Assembly (NCBI RefSeq): GCF_008041945.1
Contig: NZ_VKAD01000002.1
Span: 62,001-126,000, forward strand
DNA: 64,000 nt
Reading direction: 5' to 3'
DNA from: Reinekea thalattae
GTDB lineage: Bacteria; Pseudomonadota; Gammaproteobacteria; Pseudomonadales; Natronospirillaceae
Position numbers and translations under genes: made by a program. The notes under the pieces are model-generated. The model was given only the letters and a program-made list of their open reading frames with translations. It had not been told where the DNA came from and did not search any database. This document shows positions 1 through 10,069 of this stretch, in pieces. Numbering within the stretch: the first letter of the stretch is position 1; each line of letters begins with the position of its first letter.

Positions 1-987
1 GCAGGTCGCTATCTACCTGAGTATCGAGAATCCCGAGCTAAGGCTGGCGACTTCCTCAGCCTATGCAAAAACGCCGACTTTGCCTGCGAAGTGACTATGC
101 AGCCGCTGGAGCGGTTTCCGCTCGATGCTGCCATCCTATTCTCTGATATATTGACCATTCCTGATGCCATGGGTTTAGGCCTTTATTTTGAAACCGGTGA
201 AGGGCCAAAGTTTAAGCGCACTGTCCGTTCACAGCAGGATTTCGACCAGCTCATTATTCCTAAAGTTGAGGATGACTTGGGTTATGTCATGAAGGCGATA
301 TCGACCATTCGCCATGAGCTTAACGGCAAAGTGCCACTTATCGGTTTTAGTGGTAGCCCTTGGACCTTGGCGACCTACATGATTGAAGGTGGCAGCAGCA
401 AGGACTTCCGGCATAGCAAGGCGATGCTTTATGACACGCCTGAATTAATGCATCAGTTGCTCGATCGATTAGCAGATGTCGTTATCGAATACCTTAATGC
501 GCAAATCGCAGCTGGGGCGCAGGCGGTGCAGATTTTTGATTCTTGGGGTGGCGCGCTGAGTCATCGTGCGTACCAAGAGTTTTCTCTAAAGTACATGTCG
601 AAAATTGTTGCGGGTTTGAATCGCCAAGCTGAAGGCCGCACGGTGCCGGTTATTTTATTCAGTAAGGGTGGCGGCCAATGGCTGCAATCGATGGCTTCGG
701 TTGGTGCCGATGCGTTAGGGCTCGACTGGACGACATCGCTACGCGATGCACGTGCACTGGTCGGCGATCGAGTGGCTTTACAGGGGAATATGGACCCAAG
801 CGTGCTTTATGCTAAGCCTGAGCGAATCCGTGAAGAGGTCGCTTGCATCCTCGAAGAATACGGTCGCGGCTCTGGTCATGTGTTTAATTTAGGTCATGGT
901 ATTCATCAGTTTGTCGACCCTGATCACGCTAAAGCATTTATTGATGCTGTTGTTGAGTTGTCGCCTCATTATCATCTTGATGACTAA
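1..987 (+). CDS. hemE: Uroporphyrinogen decarboxylase, 5' end cut by window
   Basis: The protein decarboxylates the four acetate side chains of uroporphyrinogen III to give coproporphyrinogen III in cytosolic heme synthesis. The reading frame is open from base 1, so the internal ATG at 91 is not the start; 328 residues are visible and about 28 N-terminal residues are missing compared with the 354-residue E. coli enzyme as I recall it. The family motifs are present: AGRYLPEYR at the edge, [16 protein letters not shown] containing the catalytic aspartate, [27 protein letters not shown] and [10 protein letters not shown]. The gene ends 96 bases before parC. Nothing is odd apart from the truncation by the window boundary. 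Confidence 0.97.
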   Translation, partial: AGRYLPEYRESRAKAGDFLSLCKNADFACEVTMQPLERFPLDAAILFSDILTIPDAMGLGLYFETGEGPKFKRTVRSQQDFDQLIIPKVEDDLGYVMKAISTIRHELNGKVPLIGFSGSPWTLATYMIEGGSSKDFRHSKAMLYDTPELMHQLLDRLADVVIEYLNAQIAAGAQAVQIFDSWGGALSHRAYQEFSLKYMSKIVAGLNRQAEGRTVPVILFSKGGGQWLQSMASVGADALGLDWTTSLRDARALVGDRVALQGNMDPSVLYAKPERIREEVACILEEYGRGSGHVFNLGHGIHQFVDPDHAKAFIDAVVELSPHYHLDD

Positions 988-1083
988 TGTTGTAGGTTGT
1001 GCTGGAACCTGAGACACTAGAGGGCAACATACGGCAAATGCAAAATATTAGCTTTAATTGATTGATTTTTAACAGGTTTTTCC

Positions 1084-3333
1084 ATGTCTGAACAAAGTGC
1101 TGATTTTACTGAATCACTATCGCTGAGTGAGTTTACCGAAAAAGCGTATCTGGATTACTCCATGTACGTCATCTTGGACCGAGCCTTGCCGCATGTGGGC
1201 GATGGTCTAAAGCCGGTACAGCGACGCATTATTTATGCGATGAGCGAGTTGGGTTTACGTAATTCGGCAAAGCATAAAAAGTCGGCGCGTACCGTCGGTG
1301 ATGTGCTTGGTAAATACCATCCGCATGGTGACAGTGCCTGTTATGAAGCCATGGTATTGATGGCTCAGCCGTTTTCCTATCGTTACCCAATGGTTGATGG
1401 CCAGGGTAACTGGGGCTCGCCAGACGATCCTAAATCGTTTGCTGCAATGCGATATACCGAATCTCGGCTGCATAAAAATGCGCAGCTGTTATTAGAAGAG
1501 TTGGGTCAAGGCACAGTCGACTGGGTGCCCAATTTTGATGGCAGTCTAAATGAACCAACGGTGTTGCCTGCGCGCCTGCCGCATGTGCTATTAAATGGCA
1601 CCACCGGTATTGCTGTCGGTATGGCGACCGACATTCCTCCGCATAATTTAAAAGAAGTTGCTGCCGCCTGTATTCATCTGATTGATCAGCCGGATGCTTC
1701 TGTTGCCGATCTGATGATGCATGTTCGTGGTCCAGATTATGCGACCGGTGCTGAATTAATCACGCCAAAAGCAGAGTTGCAAAAAGTCTATGAAACCGGC
1801 CGTGGCTCGGTTCGCTTGCGTGCTAAATACATGAAAGAAGGTAGCGATATCGTTATTACTGAGCTGCCTCACCAAGTTTCTGGCGCAAAAATACTTGAGC
1901 AAATTGCAGCTCAAATGCAGGCTAAGAAGCTGCCGATGGTTGCGGATTTGCGTGACGAGTCAGACCATGAAAATCCGACTCGCTTGGTCATTGAGCCGCG
2001 CAGCAATCGCGTCGATGCCGAATCCTTAATGAACCACCTGTTTGCCACCACCGACCTTGAAAAAACCGCTCGGGTAAACCTCAACGTTATCGGTATTGAT
2101 GGCAGCCCGAAAGTAAAATCCTTGGCTGACATTTTAACTGAGTGGTTGGTCTTTAGAACAGAAACGGTACGTCGCCGATTACAGCATCGCCTAGATAAGG
2201 TGAATGCTCGACTGCATATTTTAGATGGCTTATTGATTGCCTATCTGAACATCGATGAAGTGATCGAGATTATTCGTACCGAGGACGAACCTAAAGTCGA
2301 GCTAATGTCTCGTTTTGGTCTGACCGATATTCAAGCAGAATCGATTTTAGAAATTAAATTACGTCAGCTTGCTAAGCTAGAAGAAATTAAAATTCGTGGC
2401 GAGCAAGATGATTTATCTGCCGAGCGCGATAAGTTAGAAAAAATTCTCGCCTCTAAAGCTCGAATGAAGACATTGATTAAAAAAGAAATTTTGGCCGATG
2501 CCGAAACCTATGGCGATGACCGTCGTACAGCGCTGGTTAGTCGTAGTGAAGCTACTGCCTTTAGTGAGTCGGATATTCTACCTTCTGAAGCAGTCAGCGT
2601 TATTTTGTCGGAGCGAGGTTGGATTCGCTCAGCCAAAGGCCACGAAATCGACCCCGTAGGTTTGAGCTATAAGTCGGGTGATGGTTTTGCCTATATGGCG
2701 AAAGGTAAGAGCAATGAAGCCACCGTTCTAATTGATTCCACTGGCCGTTCTTACTCGCTGGCAACCCACACCTTGCCATCGGCTCGAGGCCAAGGTGAGC
2801 CTTTAACAACTCGGTTAAATTTACAGCCAGCATCAACTATTAAGGGTTTGTTGTTGGGCCAAGCTGAAGAAAAATATTTGCTTTGCTCCGATGCTGGCTA
2901 TGGCTTTGTTGCCAAGCTCTCAGACATGGTGAGTAAAAATAAAGCCGGTAAAGCACTGCTTAACCTACCTAAAAATGCACAGGTGTTATCGCCTGAGCCG
3001 GTAGCGCAGTTTGCCACCGATTACTTAGCTGCCGTGACCAATGAAGGTCGCTTATTGGTCTTCCCATTGCGAGATTTACCAGAGCTGGCCAAAGGCAAAG
3101 GCAATAAAATTATCAATATTCCAGCGTCGAGAGCCTCAAATGGCGAGGAGCTTATGGTTTCTGTTGCTGTGTTAGGTGCGCAAGAAACTCTGTTGGTTTA
3201 TTCCGGTAAGCGTAAGTTGAAATTAACCGGTGCTGATTTAGAGCATTATCAAGGAGAGCGAGGTCGACGTGGTAACAAGTTGCCTCGTGGTTTCCAAAAC
3301 GTATCTGGCTTAGGGGTAGAACGAAAGTCATAG
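1084..3333 (+). CDS. parC: DNA topoisomerase IV subunit A
   Basis: ParC is the DNA breakage-reunion subunit that, with ParE, decatenates daughter chromosomes. The 749 residues match the usual length. The winged-helix segment [15 protein letters not shown] leads to the active-site tyrosine in [10 protein letters not shown] (Tyr124). Ser84 and Glu88, equivalent to E. coli ParC Ser80 and Glu84, keep the quinolone-sensitive residues, so no classical resistance substitution is seen there. The C-terminal third carries beta-pinwheel repeats and ends in a basic [13 protein letters not shown] stretch that corresponds to the GyrA-box-like region. The start ATG at 1084 gives the expected N terminus. No parE is in the window. 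Confidence 0.97.
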   Translation: MSEQSADFTESLSLSEFTEKAYLDYSMYVILDRALPHVGDGLKPVQRRIIYAMSELGLRNSAKHKKSARTVGDVLGKYHPHGDSACYEAMVLMAQPFSYRYPMVDGQGNWGSPDDPKSFAAMRYTESRLHKNAQLLLEELGQGTVDWVPNFDGSLNEPTVLPARLPHVLLNGTTGIAVGMATDIPPHNLKEVAAACIHLIDQPDASVADLMMHVRGPDYATGAELITPKAELQKVYETGRGSVRLRAKYMKEGSDIVITELPHQVSGAKILEQIAAQMQAKKLPMVADLRDESDHENPTRLVIEPRSNRVDAESLMNHLFATTDLEKTARVNLNVIGIDGSPKVKSLADILTEWLVFRTETVRRRLQHRLDKVNARLHILDGLLIAYLNIDEVIEIIRTEDEPKVELMSRFGLTDIQAESILEIKLRQLAKLEEIKIRGEQDDLSAERDKLEKILASKARMKTLIKKEILADAETYGDDRRTALVSRSEATAFSESDILPSEAVSVILSERGWIRSAKGHEIDPVGLSYKSGDGFAYMAKGKSNEATVLIDSTGRSYSLATHTLPSARGQGEPLTTRLNLQPASTIKGLLLGQAEEKYLLCSDAGYGFVAKLSDMVSKNKAGKALLNLPKNAQVLSPEPVAQFATDYLAAVTNEGRLLVFPLRDLPELAKGKGNKIINIPASRASNGEELMVSVAVLGAQETLLVYSGKRKLKLTGADLEHYQGERGRRGNKLPRGFQNVSGLGVERKS

Positions 3334-3405
3334 GGCCGTAGGCTAGCTGTTTAATAGCTTTCCTATATCAATCTAAACCTGAATTATTTTGTAGGCGTTT
3401 TTTCA

Positions 3406-5517
3406 GTGAATGCTCGTCAACTGCTGTTTGTTTTAGTTTTTATAGCGTTACTATTGTTGGCCGGTTCGGTTACTTTGGGCGTAAAACAAAGTCGAGTTTT
3501 TGCTCAGACTAACGAACTTATTGTCGCCTATGAATCGCTGATGCAATGGCAGAAGCATGCCGAACAGCGGCCAGCTAAAGAATCGGTATTAAATCGCTAT
3601 GCACAGCAAATTATTAATAACTTGCCTGAGCTAGTCGGCAATACGGATCAGCCAGTTAGTGAACTAACACAGTACTTGTTCGACTATAGTGCAAGCCCTA
3701 ATCAGCCAGCATCGGTTGATGTTTTTCAATCTGATATTCTTGAGTCAGCGATTCTCTGGGAATTGCTCGACTGCCATCAACAGCAAACTCGGCTGGCTCA
3801 TCTAGCAAACTATATCAGCGTTGGACTGGGCTTTACGCTATTAGGTTTGGGTCTTAACGCCTACTTTATGGGGCGTCGCTCAAAGGATTATCGCTTAGCG
3901 CCTTTTTTGGAAGACAACCCCAATCCTGTTTTCGGTTTGAACTTTAACGGTAAAATCATCTACAGCAATGTTGCCGCCAATAAGGCGCTACAGCAATTAT
4001 TGCCCTACTCAGACGATGTCTCCATGTTGTTGCCTGACGACTATGGCATGCTGCTTAATAAACTGAAATCCGAACAGCAAACCACGGCAGTGTGGAATCG
4101 TGAGCTGAAAGATCGGCTGTATAAGTTTAGCGTTCACCTGATGCCTAATTATGGTCGTATTCATATTTATGGTGAAGACGTTACCGAACAAGAAAAAATC
4201 CGTGCTCATAATCATTTCTTAGCGTTTCATGACCCGATTTGCGAATTGGCGAATCGACAAAAATACGAACAGTTGGTGAATGATCTGCACGATGAGTCGC
4301 TTGATATTACATTGGTCATGACTCGCGTAATCGGCACCTCGGCCTTGTTATCTAACCAAGGCTTATTGGTTGTTGATCAATTTGTTAAAGATTTGTCTGC
4401 ACGTTTAACCAGAGCATATCGCGCAGTCGACAGCTTTGGTGAGCGTCGCGCTGAAGTAATCCGATTTGATAACAGCCTTTTTGGCTGTCTTTACTTTGGT
4501 CGCTTAACAGAACGCCAATGCCGCTACTTGACTAGCCTGCTTGAGCAATGCGGTGAAGCTCCCTATGTGTCAGGTAATAGAGAACATTACTTCAAGATTA
4601 AAAGCGGTGCGGTCTGTGAAAAATCCTCGCGCAGTGCTCAGTTTGTCATGCAAAAAGCCAACATCGCATTAGATTCACTACGTGATCCTGAACAAAGTTT
4701 TCTGCTGTTTGATGAATCGATTGAAGCTGAAATGCGAGAGTCTGAGCGTGTTCATAATGCCCTCAGGCATGCCGTGCAATTGGATGAGCTAGCCATGGTT
4801 TATCAGCCGCAGCAAGATTTAAGAACCGGCTCGTTGGTTGGCTTTGAAGCCTTAATGCGTTGGAATAACCATGGCAAAAATGTACCGCCAGATGTCTTTA
4901 TTCCTTTGGCCGAAAAAACCGGCTTAATTCATGGCATTGGTAATTGGGCAATGCGTGAAGTTTTAAGGCAAAGCATTGACTGGCAAAACCAGCCGGCAAT
5001 TAAACTTAAGCAAATTGCCTTTAATGTCTCGGCGCAAGAATTTAGCCGACAAGACTTTATTGAGTCTATCGAGGTCGCACTTGCTGACTACCCTGCAACG
5101 CCGGATACCATTCAAATCGAGTTAACCGAAAGCCTGTTAATCGATGATGAACAGGCGGCGATCGAGAAGTTACACACCTTGAAAGAACTTGGCTTTACCG
5201 TTGCTATTGATGATTTCGGTACGGGTTATTCTTCATTTAGTTACTTGTCTCGCTTCCCTATCGATAAGTTAAAAATTGATCGTTCTTTTATTACCAATAT
5301 GGCCAATGGCGAGCGCGATATCGCAATTGTGGCGGCAATGATCAATGTAGCGCATCGACTAGGTATTGGTGTTATCGCAGAAGGAGTGGAAACTCTGGAA
5401 CAACGAGATATTCTATTGAGTATGGAATGCGACCAAATACAGGGTTTTTTATTTGGCAAGCCGATGAATTCCGTGGATGCAACACTATTCTGTGTTAATG
5501 AAGGGGTAAGCCAATGA
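3406..5517 (+). CDS. Membrane-bound PAS / degenerate GGDEF / EAL protein, probable c-di-GMP phosphodiesterase
   Basis: A 703-residue signalling protein. It starts at GTG with a short purine-rich GTAGG upstream. A membrane segment lies at about residues 5-25, then a roughly 110-residue extracytoplasmic stretch, a second membrane segment near 138-155, and a PAS-like part at about 165-260. The GGDEF domain at about 270-440 is degenerate: residues 353-359 read RFDNSLF where active enzymes have RxGGDEF, so cyclase activity is not expected. The EAL domain at about 455-695 looks active: FEALMRW (Glu481), FNVSAQEF, IELTES, DDFGTGYSS, KIDRSF, EGVE and QGFLFGKP are all kept. The last four bases (ATGA) overlap the start of the ComFB gene, so the two are probably translationally coupled. 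Hydrolysis of c-di-GMP to pGpG is inferred from the family. Confidence 0.9.
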   Translation: MNARQLLFVLVFIALLLLAGSVTLGVKQSRVFAQTNELIVAYESLMQWQKHAEQRPAKESVLNRYAQQIINNLPELVGNTDQPVSELTQYLFDYSASPNQPASVDVFQSDILESAILWELLDCHQQQTRLAHLANYISVGLGFTLLGLGLNAYFMGRRSKDYRLAPFLEDNPNPVFGLNFNGKIIYSNVAANKALQQLLPYSDDVSMLLPDDYGMLLNKLKSEQQTTAVWNRELKDRLYKFSVHLMPNYGRIHIYGEDVTEQEKIRAHNHFLAFHDPICELANRQKYEQLVNDLHDESLDITLVMTRVIGTSALLSNQGLLVVDQFVKDLSARLTRAYRAVDSFGERRAEVIRFDNSLFGCLYFGRLTERQCRYLTSLLEQCGEAPYVSGNREHYFKIKSGAVCEKSSRSAQFVMQKANIALDSLRDPEQSFLLFDESIEAEMRESERVHNALRHAVQLDELAMVYQPQQDLRTGSLVGFEALMRWNNHGKNVPPDVFIPLAEKTGLIHGIGNWAMREVLRQSIDWQNQPAIKLKQIAFNVSAQEFSRQDFIESIEVALADYPATPDTIQIELTESLLIDDEQAAIEKLHTLKELGFTVAIDDFGTGYSSFSYLSRFPIDKLKIDRSFITNMANGERDIAIVAAMINVAHRLGIGVIAEGVETLEQRDILLSMECDQIQGFLFGKPMNSVDATLFCVNEGVSQ

Positions 5518-5789
5518 ACTTTGAAAGCCAAATCTCAAATTTTTATGAAAAAATGGTGGCTGACGATTTAAAAAAACGCAGCGACAAAGATCCGATCGAC
5601 GATGAAATGATGGTCGACATTGCCTGCGTCGCTCTCAATCAGTTGCCGTCGCGCTATTATCGCTACTCGGTTGATATGGCTTTTTATCTAGAAACACAAG
5701 AATACCAAAAGATGCAGGCCGCGGTGATTAAGGCGGTTGATTTCGCGATTAAGTTTGTCGAAACACATAAAACCAATCGCGCAGAATAG
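5514..5789 (+). CDS. ComFB-family small protein, candidate c-di-GMP receptor
   Basis: A 91-residue soluble protein. The central MMVDIACVALNQLPSRY and VDMAFYL segments match my memory of the ComFB family (late competence development ComFB), which in proteobacteria usually reads DIACLALNRLPPRY...DMAFY. Family members in cyanobacteria and Bacillus have recently been described as cyclic-di-nucleotide receptors; that is from memory and untested here. No membrane segment or signal peptide is present. The ATG shares four bases with the TGA of the upstream EAL gene, so receptor and degrading enzyme are probably made together. No competence genes are near, so a DNA-uptake role is not implied by context. 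Confidence 0.8.
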   Translation: MNFESQISNFYEKMVADDLKKRSDKDPIDDEMMVDIACVALNQLPSRYYRYSVDMAFYLETQEYQKMQAAVIKAVDFAIKFVETHKTNRAE

Positions 5790-5990
5790 CCATTAACGCA
5801 ATGTTCTTTATTCACGTTATAAGCTGTTGGTGTCATAGAGCATAGGCGTTACAGATTTTTGGCGTTAAATTGAAGCCAGACTGAATCTGCTTACAGGCTT
5901 GCAGTTGTACTCCTGTTCAACGCTTGCTCGGCCTTTATCGGCTAATCCAGCTAACAGCATAAACACAGCTAACATCACATAAGAATAGAA

Positions 5991-6935
5991 ATGACGAACC
6001 GAATCAGAATTGCCACTCGCAAAAGTCCTCTCGCCATCTGGCAAGCCGAATATGTAAAAACAGAGCTACTAAAACACCATTCAGATTTGCAGGTGGAATT
6101 TGTCGCGCTCAGCACACGAGGCGACAAAATTTTAGATGTGGCGCTATCCAAAGTTGGCGGTAAGGGTTTATTTGTAAAAGAATTAGAAGTTGCAATGACT
6201 GACGATGCGGCAGATATCGCCGTACACTCAATGAAAGATGTTCCAATGCAGTTACCGCAAGGATTTGAGCTGCCGATCATCTGTGAGCGAGAGGACCCAT
6301 CCGATGCTCTAGTCAGTCATCACTTCAATAGCATTGAAGCTTTGCCTCAAGGTGCCGTTGTCGGTACCTCCAGTCTAAGACGTCAAGCCCAGCTGTTGGC
6401 CATTCGCCCAGATTTGACCATAAAGGTATTGCGCGGCAATGTGGGCACTCGCTTACAGCGATTAGACGATGGTGAGTACGACGCCATTCTGCTGGCAGCG
6501 GCTGGCCTTAAGCGTTTAGGCTTAGAAGCGCGAATTGCTCAACGGCTCAACAAAGATGATTTGCTGCCTGCTTGTGGTCAAGGTGCTGTTGGCATCGAAA
6601 CTCGGCAAGGGGATGAGCGAATTATCCAACTGTTAAAGCCGCTTTATCATCGCGAGACTGCGTTACGGGTTAGCGCTGAACGGGCTATGAATCGAGCTTT
6701 AGATGGCGGCTGTCAGGTACCGATTGCCGGCTTTGCATTATTGAGCGATGACCAGCTATCGCTTGAGGGCCGAGTTGGCTCTGTCGATGGTCGTCAACTA
6801 CTTAAAGTGGCGGAGCAAATCACTCTAGTTGGCAGTGATGATGAACAGCTTGCTCAGGCCGAGCAGCTGGGTTTAAGCGTTGCAAATAAATTACGCAGTC
6901 AGGGCGCTGACGCGCTATTAGCTGAGCTCGTTTAA
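5991..6935 (+). CDS. hemC: Hydroxymethylbilane synthase (porphobilinogen deaminase)
   Basis: It polymerises four porphobilinogens into hydroxymethylbilane using a covalently bound dipyrromethane cofactor. The 314 residues match the family. Visible motifs are [17 protein letters not shown] at the N terminus, [31 protein letters not shown], and GGCQVPIAG with the cofactor-binding Cys241. The ATG at 5991 gives the expected N terminus. It is the first gene of hemC-hemD-hemX-hemY; its TAA overlaps the hemD ATG by one base. The 200 bases upstream hold its promoter, but I could not pick convincing -35/-10 boxes. Confidence 0.97.
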   Translation: MTNRIRIATRKSPLAIWQAEYVKTELLKHHSDLQVEFVALSTRGDKILDVALSKVGGKGLFVKELEVAMTDDAADIAVHSMKDVPMQLPQGFELPIICEREDPSDALVSHHFNSIEALPQGAVVGTSSLRRQAQLLAIRPDLTIKVLRGNVGTRLQRLDDGEYDAILLAAAGLKRLGLEARIAQRLNKDDLLPACGQGAVGIETRQGDERIIQLLKPLYHRETALRVSAERAMNRALDGGCQVPIAGFALLSDDQLSLEGRVGSVDGRQLLKVAEQITLVGSDDEQLAQAEQLGLSVANKLRSQGADALLAELV

Positions 6936-7672
6936 TGCGAATATTAATCCCCAAAGCGCAGAGCGAACAGCGCAGATGGCAAGCACTATTAGATGGACAG
7001 TCTGTCGAGCCGGTGTTTTGCGATCCATGGCAGATTGATCTATTGCCGCAAACAGCAGAAACAAAAACGGCATGGTTAAACTTGGATCTGAATGCAGTAG
7101 TTTTTTGTGTCAGTCCAACGGCAGCGAAAGTATTAGTTGATGCATTAGATGAGTATTGGCCAATGCCGCCAGAAGGGGTGCGTTGGCTTTGTAATGGTCC
7201 ACGAACGGCGCGAGTATTAAGCGAGTACGGCTTGCCAGCAGAATACCCAAGCAGTGGCCATACCTCTGAAGATGTTTATAAAATGGTTCAAGGCTCGTTG
7301 ACGTCGTCGCAGCGCTATCTAATTATTTGTGGTGAAGGTGGTCGCGATTGGATGCGACAAACTCTGCAGCAGCAGGGTGTTCAGGTAGGCGTTATTCGCT
7401 GCTATCAGCGGGCAGTTAATACGCAGGTGTTAGCACAGATGACCGAGCTGATTACAACGTGCCAAGCACTGTGGCTCAGTTCTGAATATTTGGGTGAAGC
7501 TCTTATTGCGCAGGCTGCGGAATTTTGGCGCAGCTGGCCGGGCGCATGGTGGCTTTCATCAAATAGGTTGGATCAGTGGGCCGAACAACAGGGTATTATC
7601 AATCGATTCCAAGCCGGTGGTGCAACGCCGGAGGATCTAAGTAGGCTAATTAAACAGCACGCTGGCGCCTAG
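6935..7672 (+). CDS. hemD: Uroporphyrinogen-III synthase
   Basis: It closes hydroxymethylbilane with inversion of ring D to form uroporphyrinogen III. The 245-residue protein is poorly conserved, as usual for HemD. Supporting signals are the N-terminal I-P-K-x-Q pattern, VVFCVSPTAAKVLV, the PSSGHTSEDV loop (family form PxxxxSEDLL), IICGEGGRDWMRQTL, and IRCYQRAV. The TAATG junction with hemC and the hemX gene 30 bases downstream place it in the standard gammaproteobacterial hem operon, which is the strongest argument for the call. Confidence 0.92.
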   Translation: MRILIPKAQSEQRRWQALLDGQSVEPVFCDPWQIDLLPQTAETKTAWLNLDLNAVVFCVSPTAAKVLVDALDEYWPMPPEGVRWLCNGPRTARVLSEYGLPAEYPSSGHTSEDVYKMVQGSLTSSQRYLIICGEGGRDWMRQTLQQQGVQVGVIRCYQRAVNTQVLAQMTELITTCQALWLSSEYLGEALIAQAAEFWRSWPGAWWLSSNRLDQWAEQQGIINRFQAGGATPEDLSRLIKQHAGA

Positions 7673-7702
7673 AGCCGTCGCGGTGCATGAACAGGTTAGA
7701 TT

Positions 7703-8899
7703 ATGAACGAATCAGATAAACAGCCATCGACTGAAAAGTCTGTAGAAACTGCCGCTACCGAGCAAGTAACCGATAGTAACGCGGCCTTGCAATCAGAGCA
7801 GGATGACAGCGCAGACCGTTCAAACCGAGCGACTAAATCAGCCGCTGCTAAACGAGCAGCCCGTGCTAAAAAACGCAAAAAAGCAAAAGCAGATAGTGAC
7901 TCTTCAGTAGCCAAAACCAGTAAGTTGCGGATCTTCGTAACAAAAAAAGCACTGGCTTTATATGTTATCTGTATCGCTATTGCTGCGATTGCTTACGCTG
8001 GCTATTGGTTAAAGGATTTCGCCTCAGATTATGTCGAGCAATATAAAGCGCGACAGGCGTTATTAGTTGAGCAAATCGAACAACAGCGTGAACGTATCGA
8101 AGTGTTAGAAAATAAGCTCGATCAGTCTCAGCAGGGCTGGCAGCAAGCAAGTGACGAACTGGAAGAATTGGTCGTTGAGTCTGCTCAGAGGCTAAATCAA
8201 TATACCAGCAATGGCGAGAATCAGTGGCCACTGGAAGAAGCACTTACCCTAACCCGCTTAGCTCAGCAACGCTTGCAATTAGACAGCTCTGCGACCATGG
8301 CCGTGCGGCTATTAAAGTCAGCTGATAGCGTCTTAGCTGGGCAAGACCAAGCCGCTGTGTTGCCTTTGCGACGTCAATTGGCGGCAGATATTCTAGCGCT
8401 TAACAATGTTGAGTCGGCTGATATTAATGGGCATTACTTTGCTTTGGAGGCGATAGCTGATCAAATCCGACAGCTAGAGTGGTTACCAAAACCGGCGCAA
8501 CAGCAAGCGCTGGCTGATGATGTAGCACCCAGTGAAGGCTTCTTGCAAAGTTTGCAGCAGATAGTTGTGGTGCGTCGCTTAGATGTACCTATGCAAGCTG
8601 CGCCATTGCAAACCACCTTTGAGCAATGGCGACAACAGACATTGTTACGTATCGAGCAAACTCAGCTGGCATTGTTGGCGCGTAATCAGCCATTATACGA
8701 CAGCGCATTGCAGCAAAGCCAGTCATTGATCAGCCAAATGCAGAGCCAAGTATCTGTCGATGCTTACTTGGCTCAGTTGACGGAGTTATCTGGTGCAGAA
8801 TTAAACCCGAGTTGGCCGGATATTTCTGCGAGCACGGAGTTGATCGAACAATACATTTCCGAGTATCAAACGACTGAATTATCGGAGGGCGACGAATGA
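7703..8899 (+). CDS. hemX: HemX-like membrane protein of the hem operon
   Basis: A 398-residue protein with a long charged, Ala/Lys-rich cytoplasmic head (about residues 1-80), one membrane segment near 84-107 (ALALYVICIAIAAIAYAGYW), a coiled coil (about 110-165, EQQRERIEVLENKLDQSQ) and a helical extracytoplasmic domain. This is the architecture of proteobacterial HemX. It is often annotated as uroporphyrinogen-III C-methyltransferase, but no SAM-binding methyltransferase motif is visible, so I do not support that activity. Its position between hemD and hemY and the ATGA overlap with hemY fix the identity. Its exact role in tetrapyrrole synthesis is unknown to me. Confidence 0.93.
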   Translation: MNESDKQPSTEKSVETAATEQVTDSNAALQSEQDDSADRSNRATKSAAAKRAARAKKRKKAKADSDSSVAKTSKLRIFVTKKALALYVICIAIAAIAYAGYWLKDFASDYVEQYKARQALLVEQIEQQRERIEVLENKLDQSQQGWQQASDELEELVVESAQRLNQYTSNGENQWPLEEALTLTRLAQQRLQLDSSATMAVRLLKSADSVLAGQDQAAVLPLRRQLAADILALNNVESADINGHYFALEAIADQIRQLEWLPKPAQQQALADDVAPSEGFLQSLQQIVVVRRLDVPMQAAPLQTTFEQWRQQTLLRIEQTQLALLARNQPLYDSALQQSQSLISQMQSQVSVDAYLAQLTELSGAELNPSWPDISASTELIEQYISEYQTTELSEGDE

Positions 8900-10068
8900 A
8901 AAAATTAGCACCGCTGTTGCTGCTGTTTATCGTCGTCTTATTGCTCGGCGGCGTATTGGCACAAATGATGTCCAAGGACGCTGGCGTCATGTTGTTAAGC
9001 TGGAATGGTTGGCTAGTAGAAACCACCTTTTGGGTCGGTGTAGCGCTGATCATTAGTTTTTTGTTGACGCTTTATTTTGGTATCTGGCTGCTGCAGCGAA
9101 TTGCGCCGACTCGATGGTTAGGCCAGTTGCAGTTACGCCGTCGGCGTCGACAAGCTCGTATCGAAACTAAGCAGGCGATTGACCGGTGGATGCTCGGTGA
9201 CGAAGAGGGCGCAAGCCAGGCGTTACAAAAGGTGGCAAAGGCTGGCGGTTCAGAGCGTTTGCCGCGAGCATTGAGTTTGGCGCTGGGTGTCACGCATGCG
9301 CAATGGCCAGATCAATTCACCGCCTTTACTCAGCAGGATGCGGAACTGACTGACTACGCATTAATGTTACAAGCAGAGCGTTACTGGCAACTCGATCAGC
9401 CATTAGCCTTTATCGCCCTGTTGAAGGATCATCCAACCTTGGCGGCACTGCCACGGCTGCAACGCAGATACTGGCAGGCATTGATTGAAAACAGCCAAGC
9501 CAGTGATGCTATCGCTCACATCATTGGTGCGCACAGCGTGCAACCAGATGAGCGTCAGCGCTGGTTGGTGCAGGCTGTGGTTATGGCGTTTAAGCAGGTT
9601 TTAGGCGAACCACAACAGAGTCAAAAAATACTCAAGCCGTTGAACAAAGCGCAAAAAGCCTTGCCAGAAATATGTGTTGCAGAAATTCAATACCTGATCT
9701 CTATTGGCGAACATAGCGCGGCATTTAAACGCATAAAACAGCTTCTGTTGCAGCCTCATCAGTTGGATCAGTGTGAGCTGTTATTGGCATTGAATATTGA
9801 CGATAAGCTTAAGCTCGATTACTTGCACAGCCTTAAGCCAGCCGAACCCAGCGCGACCTATTGCCGAGTGGTGGGCTTGTTGCATTTTAATTTGAAAATA
9901 TGGGGCAGCGCTCAAAGCTGGTTAGAGCTCGCTTGGCAACAACAGGATTTGGTCGCAGCAGTGCAACTGGCAGAGCTTTATCAACAACGAGATATGGAAA
10001 AAGAGGCTGCAAGCTTATATCAAGCGATTGCACATTCGATCCATCAGCCTAATCAGAAGGAAGATTAA
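8896..10068 (+). CDS. hemY: HemY, inner-membrane TPR protein
   Basis: A 390-residue protein with two adjacent membrane segments (about residues 4-24 and 37-67) followed by a helical repeat region rich in TPR-like A/L/Y spacing, the layout of proteobacterial HemY. It is not the protoporphyrinogen oxidase also called HemY in Bacillus. The ATG overlaps the hemX stop by four bases. It is thought to act with HemX as a scaffold for heme enzymes. The stop codon is one base before the start of the msrC-like gene, so all five genes probably share a transcript. Confidence 0.93.
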   Translation: MKKLAPLLLLFIVVLLLGGVLAQMMSKDAGVMLLSWNGWLVETTFWVGVALIISFLLTLYFGIWLLQRIAPTRWLGQLQLRRRRRQARIETKQAIDRWMLGDEEGASQALQKVAKAGGSERLPRALSLALGVTHAQWPDQFTAFTQQDAELTDYALMLQAERYWQLDQPLAFIALLKDHPTLAALPRLQRRYWQALIENSQASDAIAHIIGAHSVQPDERQRWLVQAVVMAFKQVLGEPQQSQKILKPLNKAQKALPEICVAEIQYLISIGEHSAAFKRIKQLLLQPHQLDQCELLLALNIDDKLKLDYLHSLKPAEPSATYCRVVGLLHFNLKIWGSAQSWLELAWQQQDLVAAVQLAELYQQRDMEKEAASLYQAIAHSIHQPNQKED

Positions 10069-10069
10069 T

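Noticed and set aside
1321-1350. Quinolone-resistance change in ParC
   Set aside because: Ser84 and Glu88 keep the sensitive residues.
7703-8899. HemX as uroporphyrinogen-III C-methyltransferase
   Set aside because: No SAM-binding motif is present; the annotation comes from an old fusion-based name.
8896-10068. HemY as protoporphyrinogen oxidase
   Set aside because: No FAD-binding Rossmann motif; this is the proteobacterial TPR membrane protein that shares only the name.
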